This document shows positions 7,932-16,658 of a stretch of 18,844 nt of DNA, piece after piece. The notes beneath the pieces were generated by a model. That model had not been told where the DNA came from. It made no database searches and worked only from the letters and a program-made list of their open reading frames with translations. The stretch's first letter is position 1; each line of letters begins with the position of its first letter. The translations under genes and the position numbers were made by a program. The stretch is from Prolixibacteraceae bacterium (GTDB lineage Bacteria > Bacteroidota > Bacteroidia > Bacteroidales > Prolixibacteraceae): positions 1 through 18,844 of the forward strand of contig JAGODU010000075.1 in assembly GCA_017998095.1 (NCBI GenBank). The letters run 5' to 3'.

Positions 7932-9020
7932 ATGAATGAAACTTTTTGTGTTATAATGGCCGGAGGCATTGGTAGCAGGTTCTGGCCCTTAAGCAAATCA
8001 TCACGACCAAAACAATTTATTGATATTCTTGGAAATGGAGAGACTCTTATCCAACAAACATTCAGAAGGCTAAGTAAAATATGTCCGCCATCTAATTTTC
8101 TGGTAGTTACTAATCTTGATTACAAAGAAATGGTACTTGACCAATTAACTGAATTAAAGGAAGATCAGGTATTATGTGAACCTATGAGAAGAAATACTGC
8201 ACCATGTATTGCTTATGCCTGTCATAAAATCAAAAAGAAATGCAAGAATGCCAATATCATTGTTGCTCCTTCTGACCATTTGATAACAAAAGAATCAGAA
8301 TTTATTCAAGAGCTACAAAACGGACTTGAATTTATTAATGATAACGATGCATTGCTGACTCTAGGAATTACTCCAAGCAGGCCAGAAACAGGTTACGGTT
8401 ATATTCAGGTTAATGACACCATTAATTTTAAAAGTATCAACAACCTTTATAAGGTTAAAACATTTACTGAAAAGCCTGATCTTAAAATGGCCAGGGTTTT
8501 CATGGAAAGTGGCGAGTTTTATTGGAATTCGGGTATATTTATCTGGTCTTTAAATTCAATATTATCAGCATTTGAAAATTATCTTCCTGAAGTAAACGAT
8601 CTGTTCACTAAAGGACATAAGTATTACTACACTTATGAAGAACAGGCCTTTTTAAGTAAAGCTTATTCTGAATGCCAGAACATCTCAATCGACTATGGAA
8701 TCATGGAGAAAGCCCGTAATGTTTATGTTATGTGCTCAGACTTCGGATGGAGTGATTTAGGTACATGGGGTTCTTTATGGGACAATTCTGAGAAAGATCA
8801 GTCTGGAAATGCAATAAAAGGTAAGAATATCAAAGTCTACGACACTAAAAATTGCATTTTAAATATGAGCGATGATAAGCTCGCTGTAATACAAGGCTTA
8901 AAGGATTATATAATTGTCGATTCAGATGACATATTGCTGATCTGTAAGAAAGAAGATGAACAGCAAATAAGACAATTTGTAAATGATGTGAAAATATCTA
9001 AAGGAGATCAATACGTATAA
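7932..9020 (+). CDS. manC: Mannose-1-phosphate guanylyltransferase
   Basis: The enzyme joins GTP and mannose-1-phosphate to make GDP-mannose in the cytoplasm, the donor for mannose and, through GDP-fucose, for surface glycans. The nucleotidyltransferase signature AGGIGSRFWPLS (10-21) with PKQF (26-29) binds GTP and phosphate. APSDHL is the metal-binding loop, FTEKP is at 178-182, YWNSGIF at 197-203 binds the sugar, and SDFGWSDLGTWGSL is typical of the family. At 362 residues it is the single-function form: it lacks the C-terminal cupin phosphomannose isomerase domain of the roughly 470-residue bifunctional enzymes. It has its own terminators on both sides and no glycan genes next to it, so it is probably expressed alone. 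Confidence 0.93.
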   Translation: MNETFCVIMAGGIGSRFWPLSKSSRPKQFIDILGNGETLIQQTFRRLSKICPPSNFLVVTNLDYKEMVLDQLTELKEDQVLCEPMRRNTAPCIAYACHKIKKKCKNANIIVAPSDHLITKESEFIQELQNGLEFINDNDALLTLGITPSRPETGYGYIQVNDTINFKSINNLYKVKTFTEKPDLKMARVFMESGEFYWNSGIFIWSLNSILSAFENYLPEVNDLFTKGHKYYYTYEEQAFLSKAYSECQNISIDYGIMEKARNVYVMCSDFGWSDLGTWGSLWDNSEKDQSGNAIKGKNIKVYDTKNCILNMSDDKLAVIQGLKDYIIVDSDDILLICKKEDEQQIRQFVNDVKISKGDQYV

Positions 9021-9021
9021 A

Positions 9022-9064
9022 AAAAGAGAAGCTCTGATTAAATTGCAATCAGAGCTTCTCTTTT
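9022..9064. terminator. Bidirectional terminator between convergent manC and mdh
   Basis: A perfect 18-bp inverted repeat (9022-9039 with 9047-9064) surrounds a 7-base loop. The stem begins with AAAA and ends with TTTT, so a U-run follows the hairpin on either strand. It starts 2 bases after the manC stop and ends 9 bases before the mdh stop. Confidence 0.92.
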
Positions 9065-9073
9065 ATAATAGCT

Positions 9074-10009
9074 TTAAAATAACTTCATATCATCCAAAAC
9101 ATTCATCACGTCTTTCACTGCTGATGCTGAAGAATCAAGCAAAGTTTTTTCATCATCATTAAGCTTAACTTCAATAATTTGTTCGATACCGTTTTTTCCA
9201 AGTTTAACAGGAACTCCGACATAAATATCATTTAACCCATACTCGCCCTGAAGATAAGCACATACCGGGAAAATACGTTTCTGGTCAAGAATGATAGCTT
9301 CAACCATTTGAGCAGCAGCTGATCCCGGAGCATACCATGCAGAAGTACCCATAAGATTAACTAATTCTCCTCCTCCTTTTTTAGTTCTGTCAATGATAGC
9401 ATTGAGTTTATCTTCTTCAATCATTTCTGTAACAGGAATACCGGAAACTGTAGTATAACGAGGTAGTGGAACCATTGTATCACCATGTCCTCCAAGTAAA
9501 AGAGCCTGGATATCTTTTGGATTTATATCAAGAGCTTCAGCAAGGAAAGCACGGTAACGAGCTGTATCAAGAATACCTGCCATACCAAATACTTCATTTT
9601 TTGATTTTTTTGAAGCAAGGAAAGCTACGTATGTCATTACATCAAGAGGATTCGAAACAATAATTATCTTAGCATTTGGAGAATATTTAACAATATTTTC
9701 AGTAACACTTTTAACAATACCTGCATTAATTGAAATCAGGTCATCTCTGCTCATACCCGGTTTACGGGGAACACCTGATGTAATAACAACTACTTCTGAA
9801 TCTGCTGTTTTTGTATAATCATTTGTAGAACCTGTGATTCTTGTATCATAATAATTGATTGGGGCAGTTTGCCATAAATCTAAAGATTTTCCTTCAGCAA
9901 TCCCCTCTTTGATATCAAGTAAAACTACTTCATTGACGATACCTTTTTCAGCAATTACCTGAGCGCAAGTAGCACCCACATTCCCTGCTCCAACAACTGT
10001 AACTTTCAT
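9074..10009 (-). CDS. mdh: Malate dehydrogenase (LDH-like type)
   Basis: It oxidises malate to oxaloacetate with NAD in the TCA cycle. The Rossmann motif GAGNVG is at residues 7-12, with Asp32 at the end of strand 2 favouring NAD over NADP. The mobile loop reads VPRKPGMSR, with Arg82 at the position that selects malate (lactate dehydrogenases have Gln there) and Arg88 as substrate contact. Asn120 (IIVSNPLDV), Asp148, Arg151 and catalytic His175 (GGHGDTMVPL) complete the active site. At 311 residues it matches the LDH-like tetrameric MDH class usual in Bacteroidota. It is the last gene of the minus-strand block and ends at the shared terminator. The gap of 134 bases to the upstream gene suggests its own promoter. 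Confidence 0.96.
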   Translation of the reverse strand: MKVTVVGAGNVGATCAQVIAEKGIVNEVVLLDIKEGIAEGKSLDLWQTAPINYYDTRITGSTNDYTKTADSEVVVITSGVPRKPGMSRDDLISINAGIVKSVTENIVKYSPNAKIIIVSNPLDVMTYVAFLASKKSKNEVFGMAGILDTARYRAFLAEALDINPKDIQALLLGGHGDTMVPLPRYTTVSGIPVTEMIEEDKLNAIIDRTKKGGGELVNLMGTSAWYAPGSAAAQMVEAIILDQKRIFPVCAYLQGEYGLNDIYVGVPVKLGKNGIEQIIEVKLNDDEKTLLDSSASAVKDVMNVLDDMKLF

Positions 10010-10054
10010 ACTTTATTAGTGTTAATATTCTTATTATTTATTTAATACGGGACA

Positions 10055-10062
10055 CAAAATTA
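10055..10062 (-). promoter_or_regulatory. Possible -7 element of mdh
   Basis: On the minus strand this reads TAATTTTG, a full match to TAnnTTTG, 45 bases upstream of the mdh ATG. No TTG is seen at the -33 distance, so only half of the promoter is supported. Confidence 0.4.
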
Positions 10063-10143
10063 AGCCCTTTTTTCACATAAATAAGAAGTATCAACAAAAC
10101 AAATAACAAGTTAACAATTAGATAAAGGGAAATTGAGCTTATT

Positions 10144-10866
10144 TTAATGATTGGTTACATCTCCGCCTGAGGAAGATGAAACATGCTCTATTTCAGGATT
10201 TCCATAGTATGAAATATCACCCCCGCTAGAAGCATCTGCTATAACTTTTTCAGTAACGGAAACCTTAATGTCCCCTGCACTTGACGCATTTAAATCACAT
10301 GTTTTAACTGTAAGACTCTTACCGTCAATATCTGCTCCTGAACTGGCAATACCTTTGAAATAATCGGATGTTCCCTCAATTGTTGCACCTGCTCCACTTG
10401 AAACATTGCAAAACAATTCTTTGGCTTCAACGGCAACTTTTATATCAGCTCCTGAATCTACATTAATCTTTAAAACATCAGTCTTTAACAAGGTTTCTCC
10501 TGATATATCAGATCCTGATGAAGCACTAAGGGAGTTCAATTTCTTATAATTGACATAAACATTGATTTTTGAAGCATGTCTTATATTGCAATCTATATAA
10601 CATTTAAGAGTAGATTCTTTTACTTCTGTTATAATGCAGTCCATTAAATTTTCATCTGCTTCTACTAATACTTTTTCTTCATCCCCCTGAAATATAAATA
10701 CATCAATACCGGCACTAGCCTTTATTTCATCAAAGGGCATTACTTTACGAGTTTCTTTTACAACATTACCATCGCCTTTTCTGGCATGTATCCAGTTATC
10801 TGCTTTTATATTACAAGAATAGAATATAGGGATGACAATCAACAATAATAAACTGATCTTATTCAT
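10144..10866 (-). CDS. DUF2807 head-GIN domain lipoprotein
   Basis: This is a 240-residue predicted lipoprotein: residues 1-17 are a hydrophobic signal peptide and FYSC puts the lipidated Cys at 18. The segment MPFDEIKASAGIDVFIFQGDE is the usual opening of the DUF2807 (putative adhesin, head GIN) domain. From residue 116 the protein carries seven SSGxD-like motifs, starting at 116, 137, 156, 175, 195, 213 and 232, that is, every 18-21 residues. This is the rung spacing of a right-handed beta-helix. The location is inferred to be the periplasmic or outer face of the envelope. The biological role of the family is unknown; adhesion is only a database label. It is flanked by gaps of about 130 bases and is probably transcribed by itself or by read-through from the protease gene. 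Confidence 0.85.
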   Translation of the reverse strand: MNKISLLLLIVIPIFYSCNIKADNWIHARKGDGNVVKETRKVMPFDEIKASAGIDVFIFQGDEEKVLVEADENLMDCIITEVKESTLKCYIDCNIRHASKINVYVNYKKLNSLSASSGSDISGETLLKTDVLKINVDSGADIKVAVEAKELFCNVSSGAGATIEGTSDYFKGIASSGADIDGKSLTVKTCDLNASSAGDIKVSVTEKVIADASSGGDISYYGNPEIEHVSSSSGGDVTNH

Positions 10867-10997
10867 AACATTAGGTATTAATTTATAAACTTCTGTGTTA
10901 GCTTATGACGAAATTAGAACCAAAATGTTACTATCATTTAAGAAAAGTTGCAAATCATTGATTTTTATCGGCTAAATAGAAATTTAAAAGGATGAAA

Positions 10998-12665
10998 TTA
11001 GTCTTTGACAGCAAGAATTTTCTTATACTCTTCTTTATTTTTAAGAATCTCAATTGCCTTAAGCACACATTCATCATCTTTCACAGATGATTTAATTGAA
11101 CCTGTTTGGAAATAATATCTTGAAATAAGTTCACTTTTAAGGAGTTCAGATATCTCATATTTGAATTTATTCATATCCCTGTCAAGATCCGGAGTTAACT
11201 TTTTTTCTAGATCTGCAATATCTTGTTCAGCTAAATCGGAATACATGTCTTTTTTAACTGTTTCCTTTAATTCATTAAGCTTATTCTGTGAATCAGAAGT
11301 ATAAGTAAAGTTGTTTGATTTAATGAATTCAATAAAATCACTATAAATCTTATCGGTAATCTGGAATTCACTTACATCAGCAATTTTCTCATTCTCAGTC
11401 CTGAATTTAGTTGCATAATCAAAGAACATAAATTTGCTGATGAGATTTATAGTCAGATTACTTATTTCTTTATCTTCAATTTTTATATCAGGAACAACAC
11501 CTCCACCATCATATACTTTTCTTCCATTTTTTGTTGAAAATTCACTTATAAGAGAATCCGGAACATGTCCAACACTTCCGTCTTCATTTCGGTGTGAGTA
11601 ATCAAGTGCCTGAATACACCTGCCGCTTGGAATATAATATTTGGCAGTAGTTACTTTAAGCTTGGTGTTATAACTTAAATCTCTGGTAGTTTGCACAAGC
11701 CCTTTTCCAAATGTCCTTGTCCCAATTACTACAGCTCTGTCTAAATCCTGCATTGTACCAGAAACAATCTCAGAAGCAGAAGCAGAACCCCTGTTTACTA
11801 AAACTACCAAAGGAATCTCAGTATCAACAGGATTTCCTGTTGTTTTATACACTTTATCCCATTGTGAAACCTTGCCTTTTGTACTTACTACTTCACAGTC
11901 TTTATTTAAAAAAAGATTACAAAGGTTCACTGATTCTATAAGTAATCCACCAGGATTCCCTCTAAGATCAAGGATTATATTTTTAGCTCCTTTAGCTTCT
12001 TTTAAGTCAAGCATTGCTTTTTTAACTTTTTCAGAACAATCTTTAGTGAAATTTGAAAGATGAATGTATCCAACTTCATCGTTCAACATTCCATAATAAC
12101 TAATTGGTTCAATAACAATCTTTTCCCTTACAATATCAATGTTTAAAGGTTTCTTCTGTCCATATCGCTTAATCTTTAGATTAACAGTTTGACCTGCTGA
12201 ACCTTTTAGTAAATTACTAACGTCTTCAGTAGTCATCTTTTCAGTAGATTTCCCCGCTACTTCCAGAATTACATCACCAGCCATCAGTCCTGATTTACAT
12301 GCAGGAAAACCTTCGTATGGTTCAGAAATAATTATTTCTTCTCCGTGTTTACTAATTAATGCGCCAATTCCTCCGTATTCTCCTGTAGTCATAAATCTGA
12401 AATCTTCAATATCACTTTCAGGAATGTAATTTGTATAAGGATCTAATGATGACAACATATCATCAATACTTTCCTTGACAAGTTTACCCGGATCAACTTC
12501 ATCAACATAAAAAGTATTCAGCTCTCTGAATAAAGAAAAATAAATATCAAGATTCTTGGCTATTTCGAAATTCTTGTTGTCAATATTGTTTAGCCCCATG
12601 AATGCAAAACCGGAAATGGTTATTGCTGAAACAATAATTATGGCTTTCTTACTAAATTTCTTCAT
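10998..12665 (-). CDS. S41 family C-terminal-processing peptidase with PDZ domain
   Basis: This is a periplasmic serine protease of the CtpA/Prc family that cleaves proteins near their C-termini. A hydrophobic segment (8-25) serves as signal or anchor. Then come an N-terminal helical part with the usual SSLDPYTNYI (72-81), a PDZ domain (about 90-175) with the YGGIGA carboxylate-binding loop, and the S41 core. NRGSASASEIVSG (291-303) holds the nucleophile Ser296, and FGKGLVQ holds the general base Lys321 and Gln325; the Ser-Lys spacing of 25 is canonical. Residues from about 400 to 555 form a helical C-terminal extension common in Bacteroidota homologues. Length (555) is normal for these. The substrate is unknown. 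It is separated from the upstream glycosylase gene by 121 bases containing a plausible promoter. Confidence 0.93.
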   Translation of the reverse strand: MKKFSKKAIIIVSAITISGFAFMGLNNIDNKNFEIAKNLDIYFSLFRELNTFYVDEVDPGKLVKESIDDMLSSLDPYTNYIPESDIEDFRFMTTGEYGGIGALISKHGEEIIISEPYEGFPACKSGLMAGDVILEVAGKSTEKMTTEDVSNLLKGSAGQTVNLKIKRYGQKKPLNIDIVREKIVIEPISYYGMLNDEVGYIHLSNFTKDCSEKVKKAMLDLKEAKGAKNIILDLRGNPGGLLIESVNLCNLFLNKDCEVVSTKGKVSQWDKVYKTTGNPVDTEIPLVVLVNRGSASASEIVSGTMQDLDRAVVIGTRTFGKGLVQTTRDLSYNTKLKVTTAKYYIPSGRCIQALDYSHRNEDGSVGHVPDSLISEFSTKNGRKVYDGGGVVPDIKIEDKEISNLTINLISKFMFFDYATKFRTENEKIADVSEFQITDKIYSDFIEFIKSNNFTYTSDSQNKLNELKETVKKDMYSDLAEQDIADLEKKLTPDLDRDMNKFKYEISELLKSELISRYYFQTGSIKSSVKDDECVLKAIEILKNKEEYKKILAVKD

Positions 12666-12703
12666 CTGAAAATTGTTTGTGTATTCTTTTAATAATGAAT
12701 GAG

Positions 12704-12737
12704 CAAAAATAATAATTCAAAAAGAATATCAGGTCAA
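12704..12737 (-). promoter_or_regulatory. Probable promoter of the S41 peptidase gene
   Basis: On the minus strand TTG (12737-12735) is followed after 23 bases by TATTTTTG (12711-12704), an exact TAnnTTTG match. The spacing is at the long end of the accepted range. The leader to the ATG at 12665 would be about 35 bases. Confidence 0.5.
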
Positions 12738-12740
12738 TTC

Positions 12741-12799
12741 TTTTAAAGTTTGTTTTTTTATTCAAAATATGATGAATTTACAATCATCAAACTTTAAAA
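12741..12799. repeat. 12-bp inverted repeat spanning the glycosylase stop codon
   Basis: TTTTAAAGTTTG at 12741-12752 and CAAACTTTAAAA at 12788-12799 are perfect inverted copies, 35 bases apart, with a shorter GATGA/TCATC pair inside. The right arm includes the last codons of the glycosylase gene. It could form a weak, AT-rich hairpin that ends the yifB operon transcript, but there is no clear U-run, so chance is possible. Confidence 0.4.
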
Positions 12800-13317
12800 A
12801 ATCTCCATAGTTTCTCTGACCATTCAACACTAGCATAATCTATGCCAATCCTGAAACTGCAATTATAGTTGCATTTATATCCATCATCTTCTATCCAAAT
12901 ACGGGAAGAAGTATTTAAATCTTCACCATAAAAAGACTTATCAATTTTAAGCTCGGTTCCAATCTTTCCGGGGCCATCAATCCCTTCAACTCTCCTTATT
13001 AAAACAGCAGCCGGATAGTCAATATCTCCTGTAACAATATTTAACAACCAAAATTTCCCATAAATAAGGTAAACATATATTTTACCTCCCTCATGATACA
13101 TCATTTCTGTTCTGGGAGTTCTTCCCTTTGAAGCATGGCAAGCGAGATCTTCTTCCCCTCTGTATGCTTCAGTTTCAGTAATTCTGTACCTTTTTATTTC
13201 TCCCGTATCAAAACATCTGACAAGTATTTTACCTACCAGATCAGGTGCAATTTCAAGAACTTCTCCTTTAAAATAATCAGTTCCAAGTTTTTCCCCTTTT
13301 TTTATTGCCGAAACCAT
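12787..13317 (-). CDS. mpg: DNA-3-methyladenine glycosylase (AAG/MPG family)
   Basis: It removes alkylated and deaminated purines (3-methyladenine, hypoxanthine) to start base excision repair. The family core is plain: ITETEAYRGEEDLACHASKG gives Glu50 (the water-activating Glu125 of human AAG), Tyr52 (human Tyr127) and His61 (human His136), with identical spacing. PRTEMMYHEGGKIYVYLIYG (68-87) is the second conserved block, and VLIRRVEG the third. At 176 residues it is slightly short for the family, the C-terminus being trimmed, but no catalytic element is missing. Its ATG lies 6 bases after the uraA stop, so it is the third gene of a yifB-uraA-mpg operon. No functional link to uracil transport is evident. 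Confidence 0.93.
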   Translation of the reverse strand: MVSAIKKGEKLGTDYFKGEVLEIAPDLVGKILVRCFDTGEIKRYRITETEAYRGEEDLACHASKGRTPRTEMMYHEGGKIYVYLIYGKFWLLNIVTGDIDYPAAVLIRRVEGIDGPGKIGTELKIDKSFYGEDLNTSSRIWIEDDGYKCNYNCSFRIGIDYASVEWSEKLWRFFKV

Positions 13318-13323
13318 ATTTTA

Positions 13324-14610
13324 TTATTCTTTTTCTAATATCCCTATCTTATTAAATAACCATAGAATCAATGACAATAAAACTCCTGTTACTGCAGCCA
13401 ACGCCATTCCTTTCATCTCAACAGAACCAATATTCACTGAAGCTCCGCTGACTCCTATAACGAAAGTAACAGCACATGGAATCATATTAATATTTTTACT
13501 GAAGTCAACTTTTTGTTCTACAAACATTCTTAATCCCTGAACTGCAATTACTCCATAAAGCAATAAAGTAATTCCGCCCATTACTGCAGCTGGTATAGTT
13601 GAAATTGCAGCTGATACTTTCCCTATAAATGAAAATAATATTACAAATATTGCTGCCCCTCTTATTACCCAAACTGAATATACTCTGGTAATGGCCATAA
13701 CTCCAATATTTTCGCCATAAGTAGTATTGGGCATTGATCCGGTAAACCCTGATATAACATTACTCAGACCGTCTCCCAAAAGAGATTTATCAAGTCCCGG
13801 TTTTTTCATAAGATCTGATCCTGTTATATTTCCTGTAACAATAAGGTGACTAATATGCTCAGCTAAAACAACTATACAAGCCGGAGCAATAATAATAATT
13901 GCATTTAAGTCGAAAACCGGAGTCTGGAATTTAGGAATTGCAATCCAATGAGCATTGTTTATTGCAGATGTATCTACCATCCCTAAATATAAAGAAAGCA
14001 GATACCCGACAATAAGCGAAATAAGAATTGGAATTACTTTTAAAAACCCCCTGAACAATAATGAACCAAATATTCCGGTACAAAGAGTAATCATTGAAAC
14101 AAGAAGCACTTTTTTATCAGTTACAAATGGTTTTACCAGTTCTCCTTCTGCTGCAGGCCAGGGAATTAGTCCTGCCTGCTGAGCAGCTACAGGTGCCAGT
14201 TCAAGACCAATAATTGCCACCACTGCTCCCATAACAGCCGGGGGCATAACAACTTCAATCCATTTTACCCCCCACTTTTTTACTACAAGTGAAATCAGGA
14301 TAAAAAATAAACCAAAAAAAATAAATCCTGACTGGGCATGTCTTATTCCTCCGTAATTGCTTATAATCAATAAAACAGGAGAAATAAAAGCAAAACTTGA
14401 TCCAAGGTAAGCTGGGATACCCCCTTTCGTTATCCATGAATAAAGTAATGTGCCTATCCCATTCATTAGTAAAGTCAGAGCGGGATCTACTCCCAGCAAT
14501 ACAGGAACAAGAACTGTTGCGCCAAACATTGCCGTTAAATGCTGAAAGCTTAATGGAATGCTTTCTAAAATGGGCAATTTTTCATAAATACCTATTGTTC
14601 TTCTTGCCAT
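13324..14610 (-). CDS. uraA: Uracil permease, NCS2 family
   Basis: This is an inner-membrane proton symporter for a nucleobase, most likely uracil. The N-terminus ESIPLSFQHLTAMFGATVLVPVLLG is the UraA signature. The residues that bind uracil and the proton in E. coli UraA are all present with a constant offset of ten: Glu251 and His255 (AEHISH, E. coli 241 and 245) and Glu300 (TTYGENIGV, E. coli 290). About 14 hydrophobic segments are visible and 428 residues is normal. Gene spacing is very tight: 3 bases after yifB and 6 before the glycosylase, indicating one transcript. Xanthine or thymine as substrate cannot be fully excluded, but the glutamates favour uracil. Confidence 0.93.
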   Translation of the reverse strand: MARRTIGIYEKLPILESIPLSFQHLTAMFGATVLVPVLLGVDPALTLLMNGIGTLLYSWITKGGIPAYLGSSFAFISPVLLIISNYGGIRHAQSGFIFFGLFFILISLVVKKWGVKWIEVVMPPAVMGAVVAIIGLELAPVAAQQAGLIPWPAAEGELVKPFVTDKKVLLVSMITLCTGIFGSLLFRGFLKVIPILISLIVGYLLSLYLGMVDTSAINNAHWIAIPKFQTPVFDLNAIIIIAPACIVVLAEHISHLIVTGNITGSDLMKKPGLDKSLLGDGLSNVISGFTGSMPNTTYGENIGVMAITRVYSVWVIRGAAIFVILFSFIGKVSAAISTIPAAVMGGITLLLYGVIAVQGLRMFVEQKVDFSKNINMIPCAVTFVIGVSGASVNIGSVEMKGMALAAVTGVLLSLILWLFNKIGILEKE

Positions 14611-14613
14611 AAA

Positions 14614-16152
14614 CTATTCCCCCCATGTTTCTCTGTCAAGGCTTCTGTATTGTATTGCCTCTGCCAGATGGTGTGATTTTATATTTTCGCTTTCTTCGAG
14701 GTCTGCTATTGTTCTTGAAACCTTCAATATTCTGTCATAAGCCCGGGCTGATAAACCTAGCTTTTCCATAGCAGTTTTCAACAACATTGCTCCCTCATTA
14801 TCAGTTTTAGAATAAATTCTTAAATGTCGTGTTGTCATTTGAGCATTACAATATATCCCGTCTGATTCCCTGAACCTGTTTTCCTGAATATTTCGCGCTC
14901 TTATAACTCTTTCTCTGATACTTGTGCTACCTTCTCCTTTCGGCTGGTTTTGCAACCTTTCAAAAGGAACAGGAACAACCTCCAGATGTATATCAATCCT
15001 GTCGAGAAGAGGTCCTGAAATTCTGTTCAGATATTTCTGAACAACGCCCGGAGCACAAACACACTGTTTGGAAGGATGATTATAATAACCACAGGGACAA
15101 GGGTTCATGCTGGCTATCAACATTATACTTGCCGGATATTCAACCGAAAACCGGGTGCGGGAAATTGTAATTTTCCTGTCTTCAAGTGGTTGCCTCATAA
15201 CTTCCAGTACTGATCTTTTAAACTCAGGAAGTTCATCAAGAAATAATACACCATTATGTGAAAGAGAAATCTCTCCCGGTTGCGGATAACTTCCTCCCCC
15301 GACTAATGCTACATCGGAAATTGTATGGTGCGGAGCTCTGAATGGCCTCTGAACCATTAATGACGTTTCTGACTTCAGCTGACCTGCAACAGAATGTATC
15401 TTTGTTGTCTCAAGTGCTTCATGTAATGAAAAAGGGGGTAAAATAGTAGGTATTCTCCTTGCCAGCATCGTCTTCCCTGATCCCGGAGGTCCAATCATAA
15501 TAATATTATGCCCTCCCGCAGCAGCTACTTCAAGCGCTCTCTTTACATTTTCCTGACCCTTGACATCCGAAAAATCAAACTCCGATTGCAATACATTTTC
15601 CAGAAATTCTTTCCTGGTATCGATTCTCGTTTGCTCAAATACAAATTTATCCTCAAAGAACTCTATTACTTCATTTATAGTTTCAGCTCCATATACTTTA
15701 AGCTTATCTACTACCGCAGCTTCTCTTGCATTAGCCTTTGGAAGAATGAAACCTTCAAATCCATCCTGCCTAGCTTTAATTGCTATGGGTAATGCTCCCT
15801 TGACTGAATGCAGCTTGCCATCAAGCGATAATTCACCCATAATGATATACTTCTCCAGCTTATCAGTTTTAATTTGCTCAGAAGCAGCCAATATGCCTAT
15901 GGCTATTGGCAGATCATAAGCCGTCCCTTCCTTCCTGATATCTGCCGGTGCCATATTTACTATGATTTTCCTCTTCGGAAAATGAAAACCCAATTCATGT
16001 AATGCAGATTCTATCCTTTGATGACTTTCCCTGATTGCATTGTCAGGTAAACCAACAATATGAAACGTAATTCCCTGTGTGGCTGTTACTTCAATTGTAA
16101 TTGCTGTAGCATTTATTCCATGTACAGCACTTCCAAAAACCTTTACAAGCAT
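14614..16152 (-). CDS. yifB: YifB/ComM family Mg-chelatase-like AAA+ ATPase
   Basis: This family includes ComM, a hexameric helicase that promotes branch migration when taken-up DNA is integrated. Residues 1-170 form the Lon-S5-like N-terminal domain ([34 protein letters not shown]). The AAA+ core has Walker A GPPGSGKT (221-228), Walker B VLFLDE (302-307) and an LLDRIDIHL segment with Arg385. [17 protein letters not shown] provides four cysteines (352, 354, 364, 366), probably a zinc site. The C-terminal Mg-chelatase domain follows with [18 protein letters not shown]. At 512 residues it is full length. It is the first gene of the operon with uraA and mpg and diverges from the mutL operon across 208 bases. 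Confidence 0.94.
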   Translation of the reverse strand: MLVKVFGSAVHGINATAITIEVTATQGITFHIVGLPDNAIRESHQRIESALHELGFHFPKRKIIVNMAPADIRKEGTAYDLPIAIGILAASEQIKTDKLEKYIIMGELSLDGKLHSVKGALPIAIKARQDGFEGFILPKANAREAAVVDKLKVYGAETINEVIEFFEDKFVFEQTRIDTRKEFLENVLQSEFDFSDVKGQENVKRALEVAAAGGHNIIMIGPPGSGKTMLARRIPTILPPFSLHEALETTKIHSVAGQLKSETSLMVQRPFRAPHHTISDVALVGGGSYPQPGEISLSHNGVLFLDELPEFKRSVLEVMRQPLEDRKITISRTRFSVEYPASIMLIASMNPCPCGYYNHPSKQCVCAPGVVQKYLNRISGPLLDRIDIHLEVVPVPFERLQNQPKGEGSTSIRERVIRARNIQENRFRESDGIYCNAQMTTRHLRIYSKTDNEGAMLLKTAMEKLGLSARAYDRILKVSRTIADLEESENIKSHHLAEAIQYRSLDRETWGE

Positions 16153-16330
16153 GGTTCAATAGTTTTTCCACTAAATTAGAAATTATATTTATCAGGTTAC
16201 CACATATTCCATGTTTTATATCTATAAACTTTATGTATACAAGGTAATTTATCCCTTAATGCCGTTTTAAATTTTTTAAAGCCTTTTTCTCTTTTTAAAT
16301 AGCAAATTTTCTAAACCCTGAAAAATCAAT

Positions 16331-16338
16331 TATCTTTG
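16331..16338 (+). promoter_or_regulatory. Probable -7 element for the small protein-mutL operon
   Basis: TATCTTTG matches TAnnTTTG exactly and lies 22 bases before the ATG at 16361. A TTG at the -33 distance is not evident; the region upstream is T-rich. No comparable element is seen for the divergent yifB in this 208-base gap. Confidence 0.45.
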
Positions 16339-16360
16339 ACAATTAAATATTTTAAAAGAA

Positions 16361-16651
16361 ATGGCAAATTTTTTCAGTACTCCAAAACCCAGACAGTTCA
16401 ACGTAACTCCAAGATACTGGAATCCTGAAAAGGAACAGAGAGAAATGCGTGAAAGGCGTATTAAATCTGAATTGGGGATATCTGACAATACTGACGGGAA
16501 ATATACTCCATATATTGCCCCGGGCGCTTTCAGACAAGGTCTGACAAGAGGAAAGTGGGGAGGAACAAGAAGCCAGAGAAAAAGTTCGAATACAAGAGTT
16601 TTAATAATTCTGGCAATACTTGCATTACTTCTCTTTTTTATGTTTAAATAA
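16361..16651 (+). CDS. Small basic tail-anchored membrane protein, upstream of mutL
   Basis: I do not recognise a named function. The 96-residue product begins MANFFSTPKPRQFNVTPRYWNPEKEQ, which resembles short conserved hypothetical proteins I associate with Bacteroidota. The middle (25-76) is hydrophilic and rich in Arg, Lys, Gly and Ser. The C-terminus (about 79-95, VLIILAILALLLFFMFK) is one membrane helix, so the protein is probably tail-anchored with its basic part in the cytoplasm. No signal peptide or catalytic motif is visible. A good -7 element precedes it and mutL starts 7 bases after its stop, so the two are almost surely co-transcribed. That it is a real gene is supported by codon pattern, spacing and the recurrent N-terminal motif. 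Confidence 0.8.
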   Translation: MANFFSTPKPRQFNVTPRYWNPEKEQREMRERRIKSELGISDNTDGKYTPYIAPGAFRQGLTRGKWGGTRSQRKSSNTRVLIILAILALLLFFMFK

Positions 16652-16658
16652 TTACTCT

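Noticed and set aside
16620..16658. ATG start for mutL 13 codons upstream
   Set aside because: It lies inside the preceding gene and adds residues not found in MutL; GTG 16659 gives the canonical N-terminus.
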